Assembly: GCA_964436865.1 (NCBI GenBank)
Contig: CAYTFK010000129.1
Coordinates: 1 to 17,796 of the forward strand
Direction: 5' to 3'
Length of the DNA: 17,796 bases
From: JAXGPP01 sp964436865
GTDB taxonomy: Bacteria; Planctomycetota; Planctomycetia; Pirellulales; Thermoguttaceae
Part shown: positions 1 through 5,519 of the stretch, in pieces
Layout: the number at the start of each line of letters is the position of its first letter
Numbering within the stretch: the stretch's first letter is position 1
Notes under the pieces: model-generated
Databases searched by the model: none
What the model was told of the DNA's origin: nothing
The model's input: the letters and a program-made list of their open reading frames with translations, nothing else
Translations under genes and position numbers: made by a program

Positions 1-76
1 GACACCATTTCATCACCGACGTCTTCTGAGTCAATGAGCGATTAGCAGGCTTTTTGGTCGGCACTCCTCCGTATGA

Positions 77-118
77 CCGCTTGCGGCTTGGCACCAATGG
101 GTGCCAAGCCGCAAGCGG
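77..118. terminator. Perfect 19-bp inverted repeat, possible bidirectional terminator or REP-like palindrome
   Basis: The arms at 77-95 and 100-118 are exact reverse complements around the 4-nt loop AATG, giving a very stable GC-rich hairpin. It starts about 20 nt past the stop codon of the minus-strand M20 peptidase gene. On the + strand it is followed by CGTTTCTT, a weak T-rich stretch; on the minus strand no T run follows. It could end transcription from either side. The core words GCTTGCGGCTT and AAGCCGCAAGC also make it a candidate for a dispersed genomic palindrome; that part is inference. Confidence 0.6.
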
Positions 119-138
119 CGTTTCTTGGCCTGGCAGTC

Positions 139-1326
139 TCAGCCGACAAGCCCAGTCTTCGCCAAGCGGTAGTAGATCTCGGCGGCCTTGTGCAGTTCGT
201 CCAGCGCGATCCACTCGTCTTTGGTATGGGCTTGGGCAATCGAACCGGGACCGAAGACGACGCACGGCACCGCTTGGCCGATGAAGCCGGCATCGGTGGA
301 GTAGGGCGCGCCGGTGAGTTCAGAGCGGCCGGCGACCTCGCGTGCTGTATCCGAAAGGCGGCATGCCAAACGCCCGTTGTGCTCATCGGAGAGCGGCGGC
401 CCATACATGTAGGGCGGTTCATGCTCGACAGAGATGTGCGACTCCACCGACGCTTGGAGGTAGTCGGCGAGATGGCGGCGAGCAGTTTCGATTTCCTCAC
501 CGGCCGGCAGTCGCCGGTCGATCTCGATCGTACAGCGGTCCGGTACGATATTCACGCTGATGCCGCCGTGGATCATTCCTACGCTGATCGTTGATGATCC
601 GCACCGCGGGTGCGTTGCCAGTCCTGGGGCGACTTCGCGTTGGTAGCGTTCCAGCGCAGTGAGCACCCGGCCCATCTTGTAGATCGCATTCTCACCCGTT
701 TCGGGGCATGAGGCGTGGACCGCTCGTCCCGTCGTGTGACATCGCCAGCGGACAACTCCCTTGTGGGCGACAACCACATTAAGGTCCGTGGGCTCGGCGA
801 TGATGGCGGCGTCGGGCCGCCGCGGGATCATCTCGTTGCTTTCGGCCAGACATAGATCGCGGATCGCTTTGGCGCCGCTGAAGCCATACTCTTCGTTGAC
901 GGTGCAAGCCAGCACAATGCTCGGCATGTTCCGGGGACGCTCCTCCGCGAGTCGACCAATCGCCACCAGCATCGCTGCCATCCCGCCCTTGATGTCGCAC
1001 GACCCCCGGCCATAGAGCCGCCCGTCTTCGATCCGCGGCGTGAAGGGCTCGATCGTCATACCGTCGACCGGCACCGTGTCCTGGTGAACGCTGAACATGA
1101 TCAACTCGTTGCTGCTGCGGCCGTCAATTCGCGCGAGGATGTTGTCGCGCCCTGGATGAACCTGCTGCCGTGCGACCGGCAGCCCGAGCCTCGCGAGCAG
1201 GTTCTCCAAATAGTCGCCGATCTTCCCTTCGCCAAATCCCGAATCGGTCGCCTCGTGGCGGCCCATCGGGTTCACGCTGGGGATCGCCACCAGATCGCAG
1301 AGGGTGTTGATCAAATCGAGCGGCAT
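139..1326 (-). CDS. M20 family metallopeptidase (ArgE/DapE-type deacylase)
   Basis: A 395-residue zinc-dependent amidohydrolase of the M20 family, which removes acyl groups or cleaves small peptides (acetylornithine deacetylase, succinyl-diaminopimelate desuccinylase and relatives); it should be cytoplasmic. The full dimetal site is visible: H81 and D83 in SVHQDTVPVDG, bridging D111 in GRGSCDIKGG, catalytic E145 and ligand E146 in VNEEYG, an acidic ligand in AEPTD (178-181), H204 in the dimerisation domain, and the last ligand H367 in QAHTKDEW. The chosen ATG gives the usual family start (LCDLVAIPSVNP by residue 20). An ATG at 1374 would add 16 residues, and the frame stays open to 1548, but the added sequence does not look like this family. 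No clear ribosome-binding site precedes either ATG. The exact substrate cannot be read from sequence; with no arg or dap neighbours I leave the symbol blank. Confidence 0.88.
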   Translation of the reverse strand: MPLDLINTLCDLVAIPSVNPMGRHEATDSGFGEGKIGDYLENLLARLGLPVARQQVHPGRDNILARIDGRSSNELIMFSVHQDTVPVDGMTIEPFTPRIEDGRLYGRGSCDIKGGMAAMLVAIGRLAEERPRNMPSIVLACTVNEEYGFSGAKAIRDLCLAESNEMIPRRPDAAIIAEPTDLNVVVAHKGVVRWRCHTTGRAVHASCPETGENAIYKMGRVLTALERYQREVAPGLATHPRCGSSTISVGMIHGGISVNIVPDRCTIEIDRRLPAGEEIETARRHLADYLQASVESHISVEHEPPYMYGPPLSDEHNGRLACRLSDTAREVAGRSELTGAPYSTDAGFIGQAVPCVVFGPGSIAQAHTKDEWIALDELHKAAEIYYRLAKTGLVG

Positions 1327-1463
1327 GGGGTGTCGTATCGCGGTGAGCAGGGGCGGAGAGACCTGTGCCGCCATTGTACCGGCGACGCCAAGCGGCAGGG
1401 GAAGCCGCTCGGCGTCGAAGGCGGCTGCTCGATGAAATATCCTTATCCCTGTAACAAGGGGGG

Positions 1464-1492
1464 TTGAGTCAGTATTGCGTGGGGCCAATAAT
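1464..1492 (+). promoter_or_regulatory. Sigma70-like promoter for a possible small RNA
   Basis: The -35 box TTGAGT (1464-1469) and -10 box AATAAT (1487-1492) are separated by exactly 17 nt, matching the consensus at 4/6 and 5/6 positions. Initiation would fall near 1499, immediately before two hairpins and a terminator. Prediction only. Confidence 0.45.
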
Positions 1493-1498
1493 GACGTT

Positions 1499-1568
1499 GC
1501 GTGAGGGGGCACCCTCACCTCATCGCCCTTCGTAGGTCCCTGCCCCACCTGCGAAGGGCCTTTTTATT
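1499..1568 (+). ncRNA. Candidate small RNA of about 70 nt with two hairpins
   Basis: Starting at the predicted initiation site, the transcript would fold into a 7-bp hairpin (1501-1507 with 1512-1518, loop GGCA), then a 13-bp terminator hairpin (1525-1537 with 1547-1559), then CTTTTTATT. Promoter, structured body and intrinsic terminator are packed into just over 100 bp with no open frame of note on this strand. It lies between the M20 gene and nuoA and ends about 190 nt before the predicted nuo promoter, so it is not a simple nuo attenuator. It could instead be the end of a longer + strand transcript. No Rfam family recognised. Confidence 0.35.
1525..1568 (+). terminator. Rho-independent terminator
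   Basis: The 13-nt arms at 1525-1537 and 1547-1559 pair throughout with a single G-T wobble around the 9-nt loop CCCTGCCCC, and are followed by CTTTTTATT. The T run is only on the + strand side, so the direction is clear. It also insulates the downstream nuo promoter from + strand readthrough. Confidence 0.75.
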
Positions 1569-1754
1569 GCGCGATCAAAAACTCCTGTTCAGAGCGGTTG
1601 GTGGCGTGGTTGGGATACACTTGTTCCACGCGCATCATTTCCCATTCCCGAATAGAAACACCGCGATTGCGAGTACGGGCATAAATCGGCCGTCACATCT
1701 GTTTGGCAAGATGCGGCCTGAGTTTGGGACTAAGTCTCTGGCATTACCGAAGCG

Positions 1755-1774
1755 GGGGTCAGCCCGTTGACCCC
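1755..1774. promoter_or_regulatory. Dyad GGGGTCA-N6-TGACCCC over the nuo -35 box
   Basis: Perfect 7-bp inverted repeats (1755-1761 and 1768-1774) are separated by six bases. The right half contains most of the predicted -35 box TTGACC (1767-1772), so a bound dimeric regulator would compete with RNA polymerase. The regulator is unknown. Confidence 0.4.
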
Positions 1775-1795
1775 GTCCCGCAGCATTCCTAGAAT
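1767..1795 (+). promoter_or_regulatory. Predicted sigma70-type promoter of the nuo operon
   Basis: TTGACC (1767-1772) and TAGAAT (1790-1795) each match the consensus at 5 of 6 positions and are separated by exactly 17 nt. Initiation would be near 1802, leaving an untranslated leader of about 280 nt before nuoA. This is the best promoter I see upstream of nuoA. I found no sigma54 -24/-12 pair with GG-N10-GC spacing in the region. Confidence 0.55.
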
Positions 1796-1798
1796 GCT
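1782..1798. promoter_or_regulatory. Palindromic operator candidate over the nuo -10 box
   Basis: AGCATTC-CTA-GAATGCT has perfect 7-bp arms around a 3-bp spacer, and the right arm overlaps the predicted -10 box TAGAAT. A palindrome in this position is typical of a repressor operator. No matching second copy was noticed elsewhere in the window. Confidence 0.4.
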
Positions 1799-1819
1799 CC
1801 AGTTCCCTGCCACGATAAT

Positions 1820-1980
1820 CCCCATCCTGGTGGGGCAGCGAATTCGAGCGGTGTCCACCGGGAGGGTGGTTAGCGGCCCCGCAACTGTGATCGTCTGCCT
1901 CCATGGCAATCCGCTGTTATTTGGTGCCGCAGCGGAAGCGATAGCGTTGTAGGCCGGCCCTGAGATTCTGTCGGTTGGGC
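1820..1980 (+). promoter_or_regulatory. Cobalamin-riboswitch-like leader element (degenerate)
   Basis: Within the predicted nuo leader, several conserved words of the cobalamin riboswitch class (RF00174) occur in order: GCGAA (1838-1842, family GGGAA), GGTG followed by CC (1850-1856), CCCCGCAACTGTGA (1877-1890, a near-consensus match to the core), a perfect CCGCTG/CAGCGG stem followed by AAG (1911-1938), and GGCCCTGAGATTCTGTCGG (1956-1974), which resembles the B12 box with one insertion and several changes. Against it, the 5' half and the P5 hairpin are poor and the B12 box is imperfect. It may be a decayed or variant switch, or chance. Confidence 0.3.
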
Positions 1981-2083
1981 AGACGCTCGTCATTGTGGAC
2001 GCTCAGCAAGTTGTCCGCGCTGTCCAAGGCCAGCCGGGGAATTTCGGGCGTCTTTGCCGCCACGACAAAGGAATCAGCAACCG

Positions 2084-2560
2084 ATGCAGACCGTCGGACC
2101 AGTGCTCCCCGTGTTGCTGTTTGTCGTCTGCACGGCGGCGCTCGGGGTCGGGCTCTTGGTTGCGGCAAACCTCCTTGGGCCGAAGCGATCGAGCAGCGTG
2201 AAGCGGATGCCTTACGAGAGCGGTATGGATCCGATCCATGACACGCGGCGGCGGTTCAACGTGAGATTCCATCTGCTGGCTGTGGCCTTTCTGGTTTTTG
2301 ACGTCGAACTGTTGTTCCTCTACCCTTGGGCCGTGTCGCTGCACCGCCCGGCGGTAGAGCATTCCGCTCCTGCTCAGTCGGCGGTCGCGGCTGGGCCCGC
2401 GACAAACATTGAGAGCCTCGCAGAAGGGTCGGCATCGCGGGGACTGGAGCGAACGGGGCTGCGGCCACCCTACCTGTTTGCGGGCGGAATGATCTTCGTG
2501 GGTCTGCTGACGCTGGGGTTGGTCTACGATTGGCGGAAAGGGATACTCGAGTGGCGGTAG
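2084..2560 (+). CDS. nuoA: NADH-quinone oxidoreductase subunit A
   Basis: Small membrane subunit of complex I that helps form the junction between the quinone site and the proton-pumping arm. The 158 residues show three membrane helices: about 7-30, 62-84 and 131-148. Family motifs are clear: YESGMDP (44-50) in the first cytoplasmic loop, RRRFNVRFHL, and the acidic FDVELLFLYPWA with D73 and E75. The loop position occupied by Cys in mitochondrial ND3 (YECG) is Ser here. Between helices 2 and 3 lies an extra Ala/Ser/Pro-rich stretch (about 88-125), making the protein longer than most NuoA. The ATG at 2084 is chosen because helix 1 follows at once and AAAGGA (2067-2072) sits 11 nt upstream; a TTG at 2054 would only add charged residues. 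The end overlaps nuoB by 10 nt. Confidence 0.93.
   Translation: MQTVGPVLPVLLFVVCTAALGVGLLVAANLLGPKRSSSVKRMPYESGMDPIHDTRRRFNVRFHLLAVAFLVFDVELLFLYPWAVSLHRPAVEHSAPAQSAVAAGPATNIESLAEGSASRGLERTGLRPPYLFAGGMIFVGLLTLGLVYDWRKGILEWR
2537..2542 (+). promoter_or_regulatory. Ribosome-binding site fixing the nuoB GTG start
   Basis: AAAGGG lies inside the end of nuoA, 8 nt before GTG 2551. It favours that codon over the upstream TTG at 2530, which has no such site. Confidence 0.6.
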
Positions 2561-3114
2561 ATCTGCCCGACAATGTGCTGGTCACTCGGCTCGACGAGCT
2601 CGTCAGTTGGTGCCGCAAGAACAGCCTTTGGCCGATGCCCTTTGCAACGGCCTGCTGCGGCATCGAACTGATGGCTACCGGGGCGAGCCGTCACGACCTG
2701 GCCCGCTTCGGGGCCGAAGTGTTCCGCTTCAGCCCGCGGCAGTGCGACCTGATGATCGTCGCGGGGCGCGTGGTGATGAAGATGTTGCCCGTATTGCAGC
2801 GAATCTGGCTCCAGATGCACGAGCCGAAGTGGTGCATTTCGATGGGGGCGTGCGCGTCGACCGGCGGCGTGTTCGACACCTATTGCGTTGTTCAGGGGAT
2901 CGACCGTTTCCTGCCGGTCGACATGTACGTGCCGGGCTGCCCGCCCCGCCCCGAGCAGTTGATCCAGTCGATCATCGACTTGCAGGAGAAGATCCAGCGC
3001 GAGGGGACGGCCTTCGGCCGCGAATTCAACGATCCGAAGCGGCAAGAGCCGAAACCTGCATTGCGTGAAACGGGCAGGGGTGGGGCCGCCGTCCGATTCG
3101 ACTACGACGCCTGA
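2551..3114 (+). CDS. nuoB: NADH-quinone oxidoreductase subunit B
   Basis: Peripheral-arm subunit (187 aa) that holds the terminal 4Fe-4S cluster N2, which passes electrons to quinone at the interface with NuoD. All four cluster ligands are present: the tandem C35-C36 in ATACCGIELM, C101 in SMGACAS and C130 in VPGCPPRPE. The hydrophobic FRFSPRQCDLMIVAG region and GVFDTY are typical of the family. The C-terminal 35 residues or so are charged and poorly conserved, a slight extension. GTG is chosen as start because the family begins near LPDNV followed by LVSWCRKNSLWP, and because AAAGGG is correctly spaced. The gene overlaps nuoA by 10 nt, implying translational coupling. Confidence 0.95.
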   Translation: MAVDLPDNVLVTRLDELVSWCRKNSLWPMPFATACCGIELMATGASRHDLARFGAEVFRFSPRQCDLMIVAGRVVMKMLPVLQRIWLQMHEPKWCISMGACASTGGVFDTYCVVQGIDRFLPVDMYVPGCPPRPEQLIQSIIDLQEKIQREGTAFGREFNDPKRQEPKPALRETGRGGAAVRFDYDA

Positions 3115-3132
3115 TTTCCGCAGCAACAGCCG

Positions 3133-3633
3133 ATGAGCACCGACCCGGCCACAATCGACTTTCTGCAAACGGCTTTTCCCGGGCTGGAGATGAGCCAGTT
3201 TCGCGGCCAGACCCGGTTCGTGGTGCCGCGCGAGTCGCTGTTTGCGGTGTTGCAGGCCTGCAAGGAGCGGTTGGGATTCGACTTGCTGGTAGATATCACC
3301 TGCGTCGACTACCTCTATTATCGCGACGTCAGGGACCGGTTTGGATTGGTTTACCTGCTGGCCAATACGGTCGACAACCAGCGGCTGGCACTGCGCTGCT
3401 TCGTCAACGATCCGGAACCGCGCGTCCCCTCGGCGGTGCCGCTCTGGGAAGGAGCCAACTGGATGGAACGCGAAGTCTGGGACATGTTCGGCATCCGTTT
3501 CGATGGCCACCCCGACCTGCGGCGGATCCTGCTTCCCGAGGAGTTCACGTCGCATCCTCTCCGCAAGGACTATCCAATGCAGGGCCGCGGCGAGAGGCAC
3601 AATTTCCCCTCCCTGAGCCGGGCGGACGGATAG
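3133..3633 (+). CDS. nuoC: NADH-quinone oxidoreductase subunit C (30 kDa)
   Basis: Peripheral-arm scaffold subunit of 166 aa with no cofactor; it packs against NuoD and NuoB. The 30-kDa signature is intact: EREVWDMFGI (112-121), GHPDLRRIL (125-133), then HPLRKDYP (141-148). The N-terminal domain shows the usual LLVDITCVDY. It is a separate gene and not the NuoCD fusion of enterobacteria. The ATG at 3133 comes 18 nt after the nuoB stop; there is no convincing Shine-Dalgarno sequence. A 70-nt gap rich in repeat-like words follows before nuoD. Confidence 0.95.
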   Translation: MSTDPATIDFLQTAFPGLEMSQFRGQTRFVVPRESLFAVLQACKERLGFDLLVDITCVDYLYYRDVRDRFGLVYLLANTVDNQRLALRCFVNDPEPRVPSAVPLWEGANWMEREVWDMFGIRFDGHPDLRRILLPEEFTSHPLRKDYPMQGRGERHNFPSLSRADG

Positions 3634-3639
3634 GGGAGT

Positions 3640-3690
3640 GAGAATGCAGAAGGATGAAGGTTGTTTGCTGACCGCTGAAAGCTGATCCCC
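3640..3690. repeat. Degenerate intergenic repeat words in the nuoC/nuoD gap
   Basis: The gap contains GAATGCAGAAGGATGAAGG followed by GCTGACCGCTGAAAGCTGATC, in which the unit GCTGA(N) recurs with small changes. A closely related stretch sits between nuoL and nuoM (13847-13876). The words look like decayed tandem repeats and have no clear coding or terminator function. The AAAGG site for nuoD lies just beyond, at 3691-3695. Confidence 0.5.
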
Positions 3691-3703
3691 AAAGGCTCTT
3701 GCC

Positions 3704-4930
3704 GTGCCACTGGCCCGCTCCGAACTCACTGCCGATCTGGCTCACGACGAGCCGCAGGAATTCCTGTGGACGATGAATTTCGGGCCGCAGCATCCGGCCA
3801 CGCACACCACCTTGCGCCTGGTGCTGAAGCTCGACGGCGAGCGAGTCGTCGACGCGATGCCCGACATCGGTTACCTGCACTCGGGTTTCGAGAAGCTTGC
3901 CGAACACCTCGACTACAACCAGTACGTGACGATCACCGAGCGGATGAACTACATCTCGCCGACGGCGAACAACGTCGGCTGGCACGTGGCGGTCGAGAAG
4001 CTGCTGGGGATCGAAGTGCCTCCGCGCTGCCAGTATCTCCGGGTGATTGCCGCGGAACTCGAGCGGATCAGCGATCATCTCGTCTGCCTGGGGGCGATGG
4101 GGCTCGATACCGGCGCCTTCACCCATTTCCTCTACGCCTTCAATCCGCGCGAGCAGATTTATGACATCTTCGAGGCCCTTTGTGGCGCGCGGTTCCATAA
4201 GAGCTATACGCGCGTCGGCGGGCTGATGCACGACGCGTCGCCCAAGGCGATCGGGATGATCCGCGAGTTCTGCGCCGGCTTCCCGCAGGTGCTCAATGAT
4301 GTCGACAAGATGCTCACCCGCAACCGCATCTTCATCGACCGGACGAGAGGCGTCGGGGTGCTTACTAAAGAGGAGGCGATCAATCGCAGTGCGACCGGCC
4401 CGATCGCACGGGCCAGCGGTGTAACCCGCGATCTGCGCAAGGACGAACCGTACCTGTGTTATCCGGACTTCGACTTCAACGTCTGCTGCGCGACGGGTGG
4501 CGACTGCTACGACCGCTACCTGGTGCGGCTGGCGGAGTTGCACGAGAGCTGGCGGATCATCAACCAGGCGGTTGAGAACCTTCCATCCGGTCCCGTGAAT
4601 CTCGGGCCGGGGGCGCGCCTCAAGCTGCCCTCGAAGGGCGAGGTCTATTCGACGATCGAGGGGCTGATCACCCATTTCGAACTGGTGATGTGGAACCGCG
4701 GCATGGAGGTGCCGGTGGAAGAAGTCTACCAGGCCACCGAGTCGCCGAACGGCGAACTGGGTTTCTACATCGTCGGCGACGGCTCGCCGTACGCCTACCG
4801 CGCCCGTACCCGTCCGCCTTCGTACATTCACTTTGCCCTGTTCCCCCACCTGATCCGCGGCCACACGCTGAGCGATGTGGTCGCCGTGCTGGGAAGCCTG
4901 AATATCATCGCTGCCGAGTTGGACCGATAG
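3704..4930 (+). CDS. nuoD: NADH-quinone oxidoreductase subunit D (49 kDa)
   Basis: Peripheral-arm subunit (408 aa), homologous to the large subunit of NiFe hydrogenases, forming the quinone pocket with NuoB and NuoH. Seen here: NFGPQHPATHTTLRL (25-39) with H34, the likely counterpart of the quinone-site His; DIGYLHSGFEKLAEH; and TERMNY (78-83) with Y83, the counterpart of the quinone-binding Tyr. The basic motif YRARTRPPSY follows near the end. Variations from the common pattern: HT for HG after the pocket His, MNY where many have MDY, and NIIAAELDR at the C-terminus instead of DIV(F/L)GE(V/I)DR. The GTG start has AAAGG 8 nt upstream and gives the normal N-terminal length. The TAG stop is followed by one base and then the nuoE ATG. 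Confidence 0.96.
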   Translation: MPLARSELTADLAHDEPQEFLWTMNFGPQHPATHTTLRLVLKLDGERVVDAMPDIGYLHSGFEKLAEHLDYNQYVTITERMNYISPTANNVGWHVAVEKLLGIEVPPRCQYLRVIAAELERISDHLVCLGAMGLDTGAFTHFLYAFNPREQIYDIFEALCGARFHKSYTRVGGLMHDASPKAIGMIREFCAGFPQVLNDVDKMLTRNRIFIDRTRGVGVLTKEEAINRSATGPIARASGVTRDLRKDEPYLCYPDFDFNVCCATGGDCYDRYLVRLAELHESWRIINQAVENLPSGPVNLGPGARLKLPSKGEVYSTIEGLITHFELVMWNRGMEVPVEEVYQATESPNGELGFYIVGDGSPYAYRARTRPPSYIHFALFPHLIRGHTLSDVVAVLGSLNIIAAELDR

Positions 4931-4931
4931 G

Positions 4932-5459
4932 ATGTTCCGCACCACCGAAGCTCGCGCGCCTGCCGATACCGCCTCCAACTTCGCCCTCGACGACGAATTG
5001 GTGAAGGCGATCGGCGATTACTTCCCGCGCTACCCGAACAAGCGCGCGGTGGTGCTGCCGGCTTTGCACCTGGTGCACGAGCGGCTGGGCCATGTCCCGC
5101 CGCAGGCGGTGGTGGAAATCGCCCGGCTGCTGGAATTGGCGCCGGCGGAGGTCCAGGACACGTTGTCGTTCTACGGCATCTTCCGCCAGGAGAGCCCGCA
5201 GGGACAGGTCCGTGTCTGGGTCTGTCGCTCGATCAGTTGCGCCGCCCGCGGCGGAGAAGATCTACTGGCTTATCTCGAGGAGAAACTCGGAATCCGACCG
5301 GGTGAAACGACCCCCGACGGCCGGATCACCTTGGAATTCGCCGAATGCCTCGGCGCCTGCGAGCACGCGCCCGCGATGCTCGCCGGAAATGCCCTCTGCA
5401 AGAGCCTCACCCGGGAGAAGATCGACGAGTTTCTGGCAACGCTTCCGACTTCCACATGA
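4932..5459 (+). CDS. nuoE: NADH-quinone oxidoreductase subunit E (24 kDa)
   Basis: Thioredoxin-fold subunit of the NADH-oxidising module (175 aa), carrying the off-pathway 2Fe-2S cluster N1a next to the FMN of NuoF. The four ligands are C98 and C103 (VCRSISC, CX4C), then C139 and C143 (ECLGACEHAP, CX3C). The N-terminal helical part contains YPNKRAVVLPALHLVHERLG and TLSFYGIFR, both typical of the family. The ATG directly follows the nuoD stop with one base between. A 60-nt gap without recognisable signals precedes nuoF. Confidence 0.95.
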   Translation: MFRTTEARAPADTASNFALDDELVKAIGDYFPRYPNKRAVVLPALHLVHERLGHVPPQAVVEIARLLELAPAEVQDTLSFYGIFRQESPQGQVRVWVCRSISCAARGGEDLLAYLEEKLGIRPGETTPDGRITLEFAECLGACEHAPAMLAGNALCKSLTREKIDEFLATLPTST

Positions 5460-5519
5460 CGCGACCTGGACACGAGCTTTGACCGCCGAACCGACATCCC
5501 TCTGCTGAGTCCATCCGCC

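Larger units (their letters stand above)
1327..2083. other. Regulatory region between the minus-strand M20 gene and nuoA
   Basis: These 757 bases separate the M20 peptidase gene from nuoA, which is transcribed in the opposite direction. I see no convincing protein gene: the short open frames here have no recognisable domains or ribosome-binding sites. What I can support is a promoter, tandem hairpins and terminator at 1464-1568, a promoter with two dyads at 1755-1798, and a structured-looking leader from about 1802 to nuoA that includes cobalamin-riboswitch-like words. No convincing promoter for the minus-strand gene was found. Confidence 0.7.

Noticed and set aside
1..45. Possible C-terminus of a + strand gene (frame 1 ends in TAG at 43-45)
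   Set aside because: Only 14 codons are visible; all three frames hit stops within 45 bases, so nothing separates a gene end from chance.
1327..1548. Longer N-terminus for the M20 peptidase, up to 1548
   Set aside because: The added residues do not resemble the family N-terminus and would run through the terminator and small-RNA candidate on the other strand.
1700..1716. Possible sigma54 promoter (TTTGGCAAGATGCGGCC)
   Set aside because: The GG and GC doublets are 9 nt apart instead of the required 10, and the -12 element is not TTGC-like.
1635..1993. Short minus-strand open frames between the M20 gene and nuoA
   Set aside because: No domain, no ribosome-binding site, and they cross the predicted nuo promoter and leader; biased composition explains them.
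2524..4978. Long minus-strand open frames opposite nuoB-nuoD (2524-3729 and 3545-4978)
   Set aside because: Shadows of + strand genes that carry complete family motifs; no domain is visible in the antisense translations.
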